Assembly: GCA_947629485.1 (NCBI GenBank)
Contig: CANRDX010000002.1
Location: forward strand, 1 to 64,000
Length of the DNA: 64,000 bases
Origin: an uncultured Clostridia bacterium
GTDB taxonomy: Bacteria; Bacillota; Clostridia; Christensenellales; Borkfalkiaceae
Direction of reading: 5' to 3'
A program made the translations under genes and the position numbers. Shown here piece by piece: positions 25,569 to 33,166 of this stretch. The stretch's first letter is position 1. Every line of letters starts with the position of its first letter. The notes beneath the pieces are model-generated. The model had not been told where the DNA came from. It was given only the letters and a program-made list of their open reading frames with translations, and did no database searches.

Positions 25569-27480
25569 AGATATCCAGATCGGTAACGAGGGTCGCGTTC
25601 TCTTCGATGAACTGACGGCGCAACGCAGGGCTTTCTCCCATGAGGATGTTGAACATCTTATCCGCTTCCATCGCGTCTGCCATCGAAACTTTGATGAGCG
25701 TGCGCGTCGCGGGGTTCATCGTGGTATCCCAGAGCTGTTCGGTGCTCATCTCTCCAAGCCCCTTGTAGCGCTGATACTCCACCTTGTTATTGTTCGCCGC
25801 GTCGAAGAGGATCTTTTCTTCCTCGGAATAGAGATACACGTCGTCCTTCCCCTTCACGCTCGCTTTGTAGAGCGGGGGCTTCGCGGAATAGACGTGCCCG
25901 TGTTCGATGAGCGGGCGCATGTAGCGGAACAGGAAGGTGAGGAGCAGAATGCGGATATGCGCGCCGTCTACATCGGCATCCGTCATGGAGATGATGCGGT
26001 CGTAGCGCAGTTTGCTCTCGTCGAAATCATCCAAAATGCCGCAGCCGAAGGCGGTGATCATCGCCTTGATCTCCGCGTTTTCGAGCGCGCGGTTGAGGCG
26101 CACCTTTTCCACGTTCAAAATCTTGCCGCGCAGCGGAAGAATGGCTTGGAAACGCCTGTCTCTCCCCTGTTTTGCGGTGCCGCCTGCGGAATCCCCCTCG
26201 ACGATGTAGATCTCGCACAGCTCGGGGCGTTTATCCGAGCAATCCGCAAGTTTTCCGGGGAGCGTCGTCGATTCCAGCACGCCCTTCCTTCTCGTGAGTT
26301 CGCGGGCGTTTCTCGCCGCGTCGCGCGCCTTCTGCGCGGTGATGCACCGAAGCACGAGTTCGCGCGCTTCGGAGGGGTGCTCTTCGAGATAGGTGCCGAA
26401 TTTCTCGGCAACGGCTTTGGAGACGAAGGGGCGGATGAAGGAATTGTTGAGCTTGTCCTTCGTCTGCGATTCAAATTGCGCGTTTTCGAGTTTGACGGAG
26501 ACGACGGCGGTGATGCCTTCGCGCACGTCTTCCCCCGTGAGTTTATCGCTGTCTTTGAGAATATTCAGCTTTCTTCCCGCGTCGTTGATGATCTTGGTGA
26601 GCGCGAGTTTCAGCCCTTCCACGTGCGTGCCGCCGTCGATCGTGTTGACGTTGTTGGCATACGAATAGATGACTTCGTTGTAGCTCTCGTTGTATTGAAG
26701 GGCGATCTCGCACACCGTCGTATCTTCCTGCGCCTCGAAGTAGAGGGGCGTTTCGAAGAGGGTCTCCTGCCCTTTATTCAGCTCCTCGACAAGCTCCTTG
26801 ATCCCCCCCTCATAATAGAAGGTATCGCTGCGCTCGTGCCCCGAACGCAGATCGGTGAGCGTGATCGTAAGCCCCTTGTTGAGGAAGGCAAGCTCTTTGA
26901 GACGGATTTTGAGCGTCTCGTAGCGGAAGGTGATCGTCTCGAAGATCTCCGCGTCGGGGAAGAACGTGACCTTCGTGCCCGTCTTATCGGTGTCGCCGAT
27001 GATTTGAAGGGCGCGCTGGGGAACGCCGCGGTTGTAGACCTGCTTGTAGACGTGCCCGTTTTGCGACACCTCGACTTCCAGCCATTCCGAGAGCGCGTTG
27101 ACCGCCTTCACGCCCACGCCGTGCAGCCCCGAAGATACCTTATAGCCCGAGTCCCCGCCGAATTTTCCGCCCGCGTTCACTTTCGTAAACACGACTTCGA
27201 CGGTGGAGATCCCCTCTTTGGGGTGGATCTCGGTGGGGATCCCTCTGCCGTTATCCACAACGGTACAGGACCCGTCGGCATTGACGGTGACGTCCACGCG
27301 GTCGCAATAGCCCGCGAGCGCCTCGTCGATGGAATTATCCACGACCTCGCTCACGAGATGATGAAGCCCCTTCTCGTCCGTCGAGCTGATGTACATGCCG
27401 GGGCGCTTTCTGATATGTTCCAGCCCGTCGAGGACCTGTATCTGTTCCGCGCCGTACGCAGCTTCCACTTTTTCTGCCAT
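25567..27480 (-). CDS. gyrB: DNA gyrase subunit B
   Basis: 637 residues. GHKL ATPase motifs: VDNSIDEALAG, VVDNGRGIPTEIH, the ATP lid GLHGVGVKAVNALS. The TOPRIM domain has EGDSAGGTAKQGRDR and MTDADVDGAHI, and the C-terminus ends in the usual FIEENATLVTDLDI. GyrB powers supercoiling by GyrA. I start at the ATG of MAEKVEAAYG (27480), preceded by GAGGGTGAATTT; an upstream in-frame ATG lies inside the promoter. The stop codon is the edge of repeat element E. Two candidate promoters and a potential Z-DNA tract precede it. Confidence 0.96.
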   Translation of the reverse strand: MAEKVEAAYGAEQIQVLDGLEHIRKRPGMYISSTDEKGLHHLVSEVVDNSIDEALAGYCDRVDVTVNADGSCTVVDNGRGIPTEIHPKEGISTVEVVFTKVNAGGKFGGDSGYKVSSGLHGVGVKAVNALSEWLEVEVSQNGHVYKQVYNRGVPQRALQIIGDTDKTGTKVTFFPDAEIFETITFRYETLKIRLKELAFLNKGLTITLTDLRSGHERSDTFYYEGGIKELVEELNKGQETLFETPLYFEAQEDTTVCEIALQYNESYNEVIYSYANNVNTIDGGTHVEGLKLALTKIINDAGRKLNILKDSDKLTGEDVREGITAVVSVKLENAQFESQTKDKLNNSFIRPFVSKAVAEKFGTYLEEHPSEARELVLRCITAQKARDAARNARELTRRKGVLESTTLPGKLADCSDKRPELCEIYIVEGDSAGGTAKQGRDRRFQAILPLRGKILNVEKVRLNRALENAEIKAMITAFGCGILDDFDESKLRYDRIISMTDADVDGAHIRILLLTFLFRYMRPLIEHGHVYSAKPPLYKASVKGKDDVYLYSEEEKILFDAANNNKVEYQRYKGLGEMSTEQLWDTTMNPATRTLIKVSMADAMEADKMFNILMGESPALRRQFIEENATLVTDLDI

Positions 27481-27520
27481 AAATTCACCCTCGTAATAAT
27501 TTACTTTTACATATACAATT

Positions 27521-27552
27521 ATTATATGCGCGCGTGCGTGCGCGCGAGACAA
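27521..27552 (-). promoter_or_regulatory. gyrB promoter P2 overlapping an alternating purine-pyrimidine tract
   Basis: TATAAT at 27526-27521 and TTGTCT at 27552-27547 with an over-long 20-bp spacer. Positions 27523-27546 are 24 bp of unbroken purine-pyrimidine alternation, mostly CG and CA/TG steps, the classic Z-DNA-prone type. The tract fills the spacer. Confidence 0.55.
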
Positions 27553-27556
27553 GGCT

Positions 27557-27585
27557 ATTATAGCATAGCCGTGTGGAAAAGTAAA
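27557..27585 (-). promoter_or_regulatory. gyrB promoter P1
   Basis: TTTACT (27585-27580), 17-bp spacer and extended -10 TGC-TATAAT (TATAAT at 27562-27557). Its start point would fall at the edge of the alternating tract. Confidence 0.55.
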
Positions 27586-27650
27586 ACGAATTTTCCGACT
27601 TTTTTCATACTTTTTTCCGAAAATGCGGCGTGACGGGGCATTTTAAGTGC

Positions 27651-27672
27651 AAAAAAACCGCCCGAAGGCGGT
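27651..27672 (-). terminator. dus operon terminator
   Basis: Stem CCGCC/GGCGG around a short loop followed on the minus strand by seven T, just after the dus stop (27684). Confidence 0.9.
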
Positions 27673-27683
27673 ATTTGACGATT

Positions 27684-28634
27684 TTACGGCTCCTTCGGCG
27701 CGGCGGGGAAGATCTCGCGGGCGAGCTGCGCGACGTCCTCCGTCGTCTGCGCCTCGAACAGTCTGCGCTTATAGGGAATGGATCCCGGCATTCCCTTGAT
27801 GTAGAACGCCGCCATCTTCCGCATAAAGACGCAGGCGAACCGTTCTCCGTAGAGATCGCGCGTCTCTTCGAGCTGGGTAAAGAAGAATTCCGACGTGAGC
27901 GGGGGCGGTGTGCCGAGGATATCGCAAAACGTCTGCGGGCGGTACATCGCGGCGCGCGCGATCATCACGCCGTCCGCGCCCGTGCGGTCAAACATCTTCT
28001 CGGCGTCCTTCTTGTTCCAGATCCCGCCGTTGGCGATGACGGGAATGCGCACCGCCTGCTTTGCCGCGGCGATCTCGCCGTAATCGGGGCTGCCCGCATA
28101 GACCGCCTCCGTCGTTCTGCCGTGGACGGAGATCATGCACGCGCCCGCGCCCTCGCACATCTTCGCGAACTCCGCGGCGCACTTATGCGACGCGTCCTGC
28201 CCGATCCGAAATTTCACCGAGACGCGCTTTCCGCTCTTTACGCAAGCGGTTATGACCTTTTCCGCAAGGGGCATGTCCGAAAGAAGGGCGCTCCCTTCGC
28301 CGTTTCTGACGATCTTGGGCATGGGGCAGCCCATATTGATATCGATGAGATCGAAGGGCGCGAGCGCCTCGCTCTCGCACGCTTCGCGCATGATGTCGGG
28401 GTCGTTTCCGAAGATCTGCGCCGCTTTCGGGGTCTCTTCCCCGCAAAAGAGCAGGGTCTTCGTCTCCTCGTTGCCGTAGTGCAGTCCCTTTGCGCTCACC
28501 ATTTCCGTGAACGTAAGCCCCGCGCCCATGCGCATGCACAACTTGCGGAAGGGATAGTTGGTATAGCCCGCGAGCGGCGCTAAAAATACGTTGTTGGGAC
28601 ATACCATGCCCGCGATATCAAGCGCGCGTATCAT
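27684..28634 (-). CDS. dus: tRNA-dihydrouridine synthase
   Basis: 316 residues with the Dus TIM barrel: NNVFLAPLAGYTNYPFRKLCMRMGAGLTFTEMVSAKG at the start, IDINMGCPMPKIVRNGEGSAL (the Cys here is the proton donor), VKFRIG, MISVHGRTTE and PVIANGGIW, which binds FMN. Dus reduces uridine to dihydrouridine in the tRNA D loop with FMN and NADPH. It looks like the DusB type. The start overlaps the mazG/yabN stop by 17 nt, so it is the last gene of the spoVT-yabM-mazG-dus run and is followed by a strong terminator. Confidence 0.93.
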   Translation of the reverse strand: MIRALDIAGMVCPNNVFLAPLAGYTNYPFRKLCMRMGAGLTFTEMVSAKGLHYGNEETKTLLFCGEETPKAAQIFGNDPDIMREACESEALAPFDLIDINMGCPMPKIVRNGEGSALLSDMPLAEKVITACVKSGKRVSVKFRIGQDASHKCAAEFAKMCEGAGACMISVHGRTTEAVYAGSPDYGEIAAAKQAVRIPVIANGGIWNKKDAEKMFDRTGADGVMIARAAMYRPQTFCDILGTPPPLTSEFFFTQLEETRDLYGERFACVFMRKMAAFYIKGMPGSIPYKRRLFEAQTTEDVAQLAREIFPAAPKEP

Positions 28635-30018
28635 TTTTTGCCCGTCTGTAATATTCGTTTTTCTCGTCCTCGGTGAGGGCGTTCACGTCTTTTCCGTCGG
28701 CGCGCACAAGCGTTTCGTAGGCGGTGTAGCGCGCCTGCATCTTCTTCACCGTTTCGAGGAGGGCAAGCTCGCAATCGCTCCCCGCTGCCCTGCCAAGCTC
28801 CACGGCGCAAAAGAGGACGTCGCCAAGCTCCTCCTCGATCGCCGCCCTGTCGCCCGAGGCGAGCGCGGCCTTCAATTCCCCGTATTCCTCGCGAACTTTT
28901 CTCTCGAAATTTTCGAGCGTGGCGGGGTCCCAGCCCCCTTTCTCCATGCGCTTTGCGATCTTCTGCGCGCGAAGAAGGGCGGGGAAGCAGGCGGGCACGT
29001 CGTTGACAGCGTCGGAATAGGTCTTTTGCCCCTTCTCCGTCATCTTGTTCTTATCCCAGACGGCGAGCGCACCGTCGGCGGAGGCGGCGCGATCCTTCCC
29101 GAACACGTGCGTATGCCGCGTGATGAGCTTTTCGCACACCCCCGTGAGCATATCGCCTACGCCGTATCCGCCCCTCTCCTCTTCGATGAGCATATGGAAC
29201 ACCGCCTGCATCAAGACGTCGCCCGCCTCTTCGCACAGGCGCGCGGGGTCGTTTCTGTCGATCGCGTCCACAAGCTCGTATGCCTCTTCGATCGCGTTAA
29301 TGCGGAGGCTCTCGTGCGTCTGCACCCTGTCCCACGGGCAGCCGTCGGGCGCGCGCAGGCGGCGCAGGATCGCGACGAAATCGTCGAATCCGAAGCGTTT
29401 CTTTTCGAGGAGGGGGGTATCGTAGACGGCGAGCGCGCACAGCCCTTCGACGGGGAAGCGGTCCGCCTCGTAGAGCGGAATGCGCCTCTTTTCGGCTCCC
29501 ATCAAGAGGCAAGGCGTCTCGTCGCCGTATTTTTCCGCAAGAAGAAGTTTCACGTCGCCGACGTTATCCGCCGTGAGATCGTACACGACGAGGGGAAGGG
29601 CGAGGTCTCTTTCCGCGATCTCGAACGCCGAAACTGCGGTGTACGCCCCGAAAAGCCCCGCGCGGGCGGCAAAACTCGCCGCTTTGGAGACGCCCTCGAT
29701 CGCGACCGTTCCCCTCTTTTCCAAAAGAATGCGGGCGGCAGCGTCTTCCGACGCCCCGCCGTCCACACAATAACAGACATTGCCCGCCTTCGCGCGGTTT
29801 CTCACTTCGCGCGCAATGTTGCGGGCGAGCGTATCGTAATTCCTGCTCTTTTCGTAGAGCGCGTCGAGCGTTTCGTAAGAGACGCCCTCCTCTTCAAGCT
29901 CCGCCGCAAGACCGTGCGCGGCTGTGCGCACCAGAACCGTATCCGCCGCTTTCAGCGCGGTGAGCGCCCTCTTCGTGAAATCGCCCCTCTCTACGCCAAG
30001 CCCCACTATCGTAATCAT
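28618..30018 (-). CDS. mazG: YabN-type fusion: tetrapyrrole-methylase-like domain plus MazG
   Basis: 466 residues. Residues 1-210 have the SAM-dependent tetrapyrrole methylase fold (MITIVGLGVERGDFTKRAL..., VDGGASEDAA, a PDYLLA-like strand). Residues 225-466 hold MazG: LRAPDGCPWDRVQTHESLRINAIEEAYELVDAID with the EExxE metal site, and a second MazG-like half (REEYGELKAAL...IEEELGDVLF). MazG hydrolyses NTPs to NMPs. The same fusion is Bacillus YabN, which lies next to spoVT and yabM, as here. GGGAGAAAACGCG precedes the ATG. It overlaps the upstream flippase gene by 125 nt as assembled; see that entry. Confidence 0.9.
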   Translation of the reverse strand: MITIVGLGVERGDFTKRALTALKAADTVLVRTAAHGLAAELEEEGVSYETLDALYEKSRNYDTLARNIAREVRNRAKAGNVCYCVDGGASEDAAARILLEKRGTVAIEGVSKAASFAARAGLFGAYTAVSAFEIAERDLALPLVVYDLTADNVGDVKLLLAEKYGDETPCLLMGAEKRRIPLYEADRFPVEGLCALAVYDTPLLEKKRFGFDDFVAILRRLRAPDGCPWDRVQTHESLRINAIEEAYELVDAIDRNDPARLCEEAGDVLMQAVFHMLIEEERGGYGVGDMLTGVCEKLITRHTHVFGKDRAASADGALAVWDKNKMTEKGQKTYSDAVNDVPACFPALLRAQKIAKRMEKGGWDPATLENFERKVREEYGELKAALASGDRAAIEEELGDVLFCAVELGRAAGSDCELALLETVKKMQARYTAYETLVRADGKDVNALTEDEKNEYYRRAKNDTRA

Positions 30019-31324
30019 CGCGTTTTCTCCCTTTTTTTACAGTATAAACCAAATCGAGGGAAAAAGCAATCAAATAACAGATATTCGCCGCGATCGCCGC
30101 GCCCGCAATGGAGAAAGCGGGGTCGGGGACGAGCGCGATCTGGACTGCGAATTTTACCAAAACCGCGGCAAGCATGGAGAACGCAGCGTATTTCGCCCTA
30201 CCCATGCCCGTAAGACATGCCGCAAGCGTGTTGATACCCGCGAGCGTGGCGGCAGAGATCGCCGTAAGGCGGATGAGGCGGACGAGCGTGGCGCAGTCCT
30301 CTTCTCGGAGCGAAGGAAAGAGAAGGGAAGAAAGGGGGCGCGCGAAAAAGAACAGCCCCGCCGCACACGGAAGCGCAAAGAGAAGGGTGAGCGCGAGGGC
30401 GTAGACGGCGCGCCTTCTTCCCCCCTCCTCGTCTCCCCGCGCGAACGAGGCGGAAACGGCGGGCACCGAGGCCGCCGCGACGCCGTAGCAGACGGTTGCG
30501 GGAAGGCTCATCAGGGCGATCGCGCCGCCCGTAAACAGCCCGTAGAGGGCGACGGCGCGCGAAGTGTGCCGCGCAAGCAGGCGGACGACGAGCACGCTGT
30601 CCACCGTCTGTGAAAGGGGCAGAAGAGCGGCCGCCGCCATCACGGGGAACGCCGCAAAAAAGAGTTCCGCCCCGCTCGGCGTGCGCGCGCGCAGGAAACG
30701 CCGCTTCCCCTCCCCGCGGTAGCACAAAAGAAGATAACACACCGCGACCGCCTCGGAGATCGTGACGGCGAGCAAGGTGAAGGCGACCGCCCGCTCCGGC
30801 GTTTCGCGATAGCGCAGGGCGAAGAGGACGCCCGCCGCCGCCTTGATCGCCTGCTCCACGACTTCCGAAGCCGCCGTCGGAACCATGTTGTTCTTCCCCT
30901 GAAAATATCCCCGCAGGACGGCGATGACGGCGACGAGAAAGACGGAGGGCGCGAGGGCGAGATAGCACGGAAGAAGTTTTCCGTCCCCTTGAAGCTCCGC
31001 CATGTAGGGCGCGAACAGGCACATGAGCACGCTTCCCGCCAAGCCGAGCAGGGAGAAGAGTTTGAGCGCCGTCTTTACCGTGGCGCCGTCCTCCGCGCCG
31101 CTCGCGGTCTCCTTTGCGATGACGCGCGCAAACGCCGAGGGAATGCCCGCCGAGGAGAAGGTGAGCAGCAGGCAGAAGAGCGGATACGCCATCTGATACA
31201 GCCCCATGCCGTACCCTCCCAGAAGGCTCATGAGCGGGATGCGATAGAGCGCGCCGATCCCCTTCGCCGCAAGTCCGCCGAAGGTGATCACCGCGACGCT
31301 TTTGAGGAAAGAAGCGCGCTTCAT
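29894..31324 (-). CDS. YabM/SpoVB-like MOP-superfamily flippase, 3' end probably frameshifted
   Basis: 476 residues as read, with about 12-14 membrane segments; the N-terminus SFLKSVAVITFGGLAAKGIGALYRIPL is typical of the SpoVB/MurJ-like polysaccharide flippases. Gene order spoVT-this-yabN equals Bacillus spoVT-yabM-yabN. The last 41 residues (after VYTVKK) are hydrophilic and overlap mazG by 125 nt in another frame. The switch occurs at a run of seven A just before the mazG ribosome-binding site. With eight A, or a -1 slip there, the protein would end VKKREKTR with a TGA overlapping the mazG ATG (ATGA). So the natural end is probably near 30015. Inferred role: export of a lipid-linked cell-wall or spore precursor. 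Confidence 0.85.
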   Translation of the reverse strand: MKRASFLKSVAVITFGGLAAKGIGALYRIPLMSLLGGYGMGLYQMAYPLFCLLLTFSSAGIPSAFARVIAKETASGAEDGATVKTALKLFSLLGLAGSVLMCLFAPYMAELQGDGKLLPCYLALAPSVFLVAVIAVLRGYFQGKNNMVPTAASEVVEQAIKAAAGVLFALRYRETPERAVAFTLLAVTISEAVAVCYLLLCYRGEGKRRFLRARTPSGAELFFAAFPVMAAAALLPLSQTVDSVLVVRLLARHTSRAVALYGLFTGGAIALMSLPATVCYGVAAASVPAVSASFARGDEEGGRRRAVYALALTLLFALPCAAGLFFFARPLSSLLFPSLREEDCATLVRLIRLTAISAATLAGINTLAACLTGMGRAKYAAFSMLAAVLVKFAVQIALVPDPAFSIAGAAIAANICYLIAFSLDLVYTVKKGRKRDDYDSGAWRREGRFHEEGAHRAESGGYGSGAHSRARSCGGA

Positions 31325-31360
31325 ATGTACTTTTGCGGAGGCGTCCCCCGAAAGGGGGGA

Positions 31361-31906
31361 CTACTCGAATTGATTGGCGATGATATCCGCGGTGAGGCGG
31401 GCGAGCTTGACGGCGTGGCTCTCCATCACGGCGCCCTCCTCCGAAGAGAGCAGAATGACGGAGCCGAGGCAGTCCCCTCCCGCGATGATGGGGACGACGA
31501 TCTGCGCGGTGTACGCCTCGCCCTCCTCCGTGGTGACGGGATAGATCTCCCCGCTCTCCGCCCTGCTCGCGAGATAGCTCCTTCTCGACTGCATGACCTC
31601 GGTGAGCTTTTCCGAAACCGTCTTGCCCACGAGCGACTTCTTCCCCGTTCCCGCCGCGGCGAGCACGACGTCGTTATCGGAGATGGCGGCAAGGTATCCG
31701 CTCTGTTCGTTCAGCGATTTCGCCGTTCCCTCCGCGAAGCGCTCCACCGAGGCGATGGGCGAATATTTTTTGAGCATGAGTTCGTCGCGTTCGGTGAAAA
31801 GTTCCAGCGGATCCCCCTCCCGAATGCGCAGCGTGCGCCTGATCTCTTTGGGAATGACGACCCTTCCCAGCTCGTCGATCCTTCTCACGATTCCCGTTGC
31901 TTTCAT
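31361..31906 (-). CDS. spoVT: Stage V sporulation regulator SpoVT
   Basis: 181 residues: N-terminal AbrB-type swapped-hairpin DNA-binding domain (MKATGIVRRIDELGRVVIPKEIRRTLRIREGDPLELF) and C-terminal GAF-like domain, the SpoVT architecture and length. In Bacillus SpoVT tunes sigma-G genes in the forespore. The ATG at 31906 has GGAGG seven bases upstream; an upstream in-frame ATG would fall in the promoter. A sequence resembling a sigma-G promoter lies just upstream. The yabM-like gene starts 36 nt downstream. Confidence 0.92.
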   Translation of the reverse strand: MKATGIVRRIDELGRVVIPKEIRRTLRIREGDPLELFTERDELMLKKYSPIASVERFAEGTAKSLNEQSGYLAAISDNDVVLAAAGTGKKSLVGKTVSEKLTEVMQSRRSYLASRAESGEIYPVTTEEGEAYTAQIVVPIIAGGDCLGSVILLSSEEGAVMESHAVKLARLTADIIANQFE

Positions 31907-31927
31907 AAAAAAACCTCCGTATAACTT

Positions 31928-31956
31928 CATTATGCGGAGGTCGTAAATTATTATGC
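31928..31956 (-). promoter_or_regulatory. Candidate sigma-G promoter of spoVT
   Basis: GCATA (31956-31952), 17 bp, then CATAATG (31934-31928). This fits the Bacillus sigma-F/G pattern of a G-A/C-ATA -35 and a CAT--TA -10, and spoVT is a sigma-G gene in Bacillus. No sigma-A boxes are seen here. Confidence 0.5.
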
Positions 31957-31970
31957 GGAAGAATGGGGCG

Positions 31971-33149
31971 TCAGCGATAGCTTTCGATCAGCGCGCGGAA
32001 GGCGGGCAGGCTCCGCTCGATCGTGGCGCGGGAAACGCAATAGGAGATACGCACATACCCGGAAACCCCGAAGGTATCGGAGGGGACGAGCAGCAGCTCG
32101 TAGCGCTTCGCCCGTTCGCTGAATGCGGCGGCGTCCGCTTCGGGCGATTTGACGAAGAGGTAGAACGCCCCTTCGGGCACGGTGCACTCGTATCCCGCTT
32201 CCGTGAGCGCACCGTAGAGAAGATCGCGGTTGCGGCGGTATTCCCCCAAGTCGCCCGAAAGCCCCAGCGCACTGCCCACCACCCTCTGGAAGAGCGAGGG
32301 CGCGCAGACGTATCCGTGATATCTCCCCGCGCCGCAGACGGCGGCAAAGAGTTCCTCCGCCTCGGAGCAGGCGGGCGAGACGGCGACGTATCCCACGCGC
32401 TCGCCCGCGAGGGAGAGCGATTTGGAAAAAGAATAGAGCACGACGGTATTTTCGTAGACCGACATGGGGAAGATCGGGGGCGCGACATAGCACAGCTCGC
32501 GGTAGGGTTCGTCGGCGAGCAGAAGAATGGGCTTTTCGCGAAGGGCGCTGCGGGCCTTCAAGAGCGCCCCGAGCGCGCGCATCTCCCCTTCCGCATACAC
32601 CGCCCCCGTGGGATTGTTCGGGGAATTGACGAGAACGGCGCGCGTTTTTTCGGTGATCGCCGCGCCGATCGCGCCGACGTCGAGATGAAACTTTTCGTCC
32701 GTGCAAACGGGAACGAGCACGCCGCCCGCCTGTTCAACAAAGACGCTGTATTCGGGGAAATAGGGCACGGGAACAATCACCTCGTCCCCCGCCTCCAAAA
32801 TCGCGGAGAGCGCGATCGCGAGCGAAGCGGACGCGCCGCACGTCATGTACACGAGATCCGCGGACATGGGTGCGCCGAATTTGTTCTGTATGTAGTCTGC
32901 AACGGCGCGGCGAACCTCGAAAAGCCCCGGCGCAGAAGTGTAGCCGTGCAGCGCCTGCGGCGGGATATCGCGCGTGAGACGGCAGATCTCCTCCGAGACG
33001 GCGGCAGGGGGCGCAACGTTGGGATTGCCGATGGAGAAATCGAACACGTTCTCCTCTCCGATCTCCGCCTTGCGCAACGAGCCGTATTCATAGAGTTCGC
33101 GGATCGCAGAGCGTTCTCTGCCCAGCCGCACCATTTTGGAATTGAACAT
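31971..33149 (-). CDS. Class I/II PLP aminotransferase
   Basis: 392 residues. FDFSIGNPNV substrate loop, TCGASASLAIALSAIL, LVNSPNNPTGAVY with PLP-binding Asn, LADEPYRELCY and the Schiff-base lysine in VLYSFSKSLSLAGERVGYVA are diagnostic of the aspartate/aromatic aminotransferase fold. Substrate cannot be fixed from sequence. AAGGAGGGGCGT precedes the ATG at 33149, 17 nt after the uvrA stop, so it is likely translated from the uvrA transcript. A longer in-frame extension into uvrA is a shadow. Confidence 0.88.
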   Translation of the reverse strand: MFNSKMVRLGRERSAIRELYEYGSLRKAEIGEENVFDFSIGNPNVAPPAAVSEEICRLTRDIPPQALHGYTSAPGLFEVRRAVADYIQNKFGAPMSADLVYMTCGASASLAIALSAILEAGDEVIVPVPYFPEYSVFVEQAGGVLVPVCTDEKFHLDVGAIGAAITEKTRAVLVNSPNNPTGAVYAEGEMRALGALLKARSALREKPILLLADEPYRELCYVAPPIFPMSVYENTVVLYSFSKSLSLAGERVGYVAVSPACSEAEELFAAVCGAGRYHGYVCAPSLFQRVVGSALGLSGDLGEYRRNRDLLYGALTEAGYECTVPEGAFYLFVKSPEADAAAFSERAKRYELLLVPSDTFGVSGYVRISYCVSRATIERSLPAFRALIESYR

Positions 33150-33166
33150 ACGCCCCTCCTTGCGCC

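Noticed and set aside
29894..30014. The 41-residue hydrophilic tail of the flippase as a real domain
   Set aside because: It is the mazG start region read in another frame. A one-base change in the A7 run removes it and gives a normal ATGA junction.
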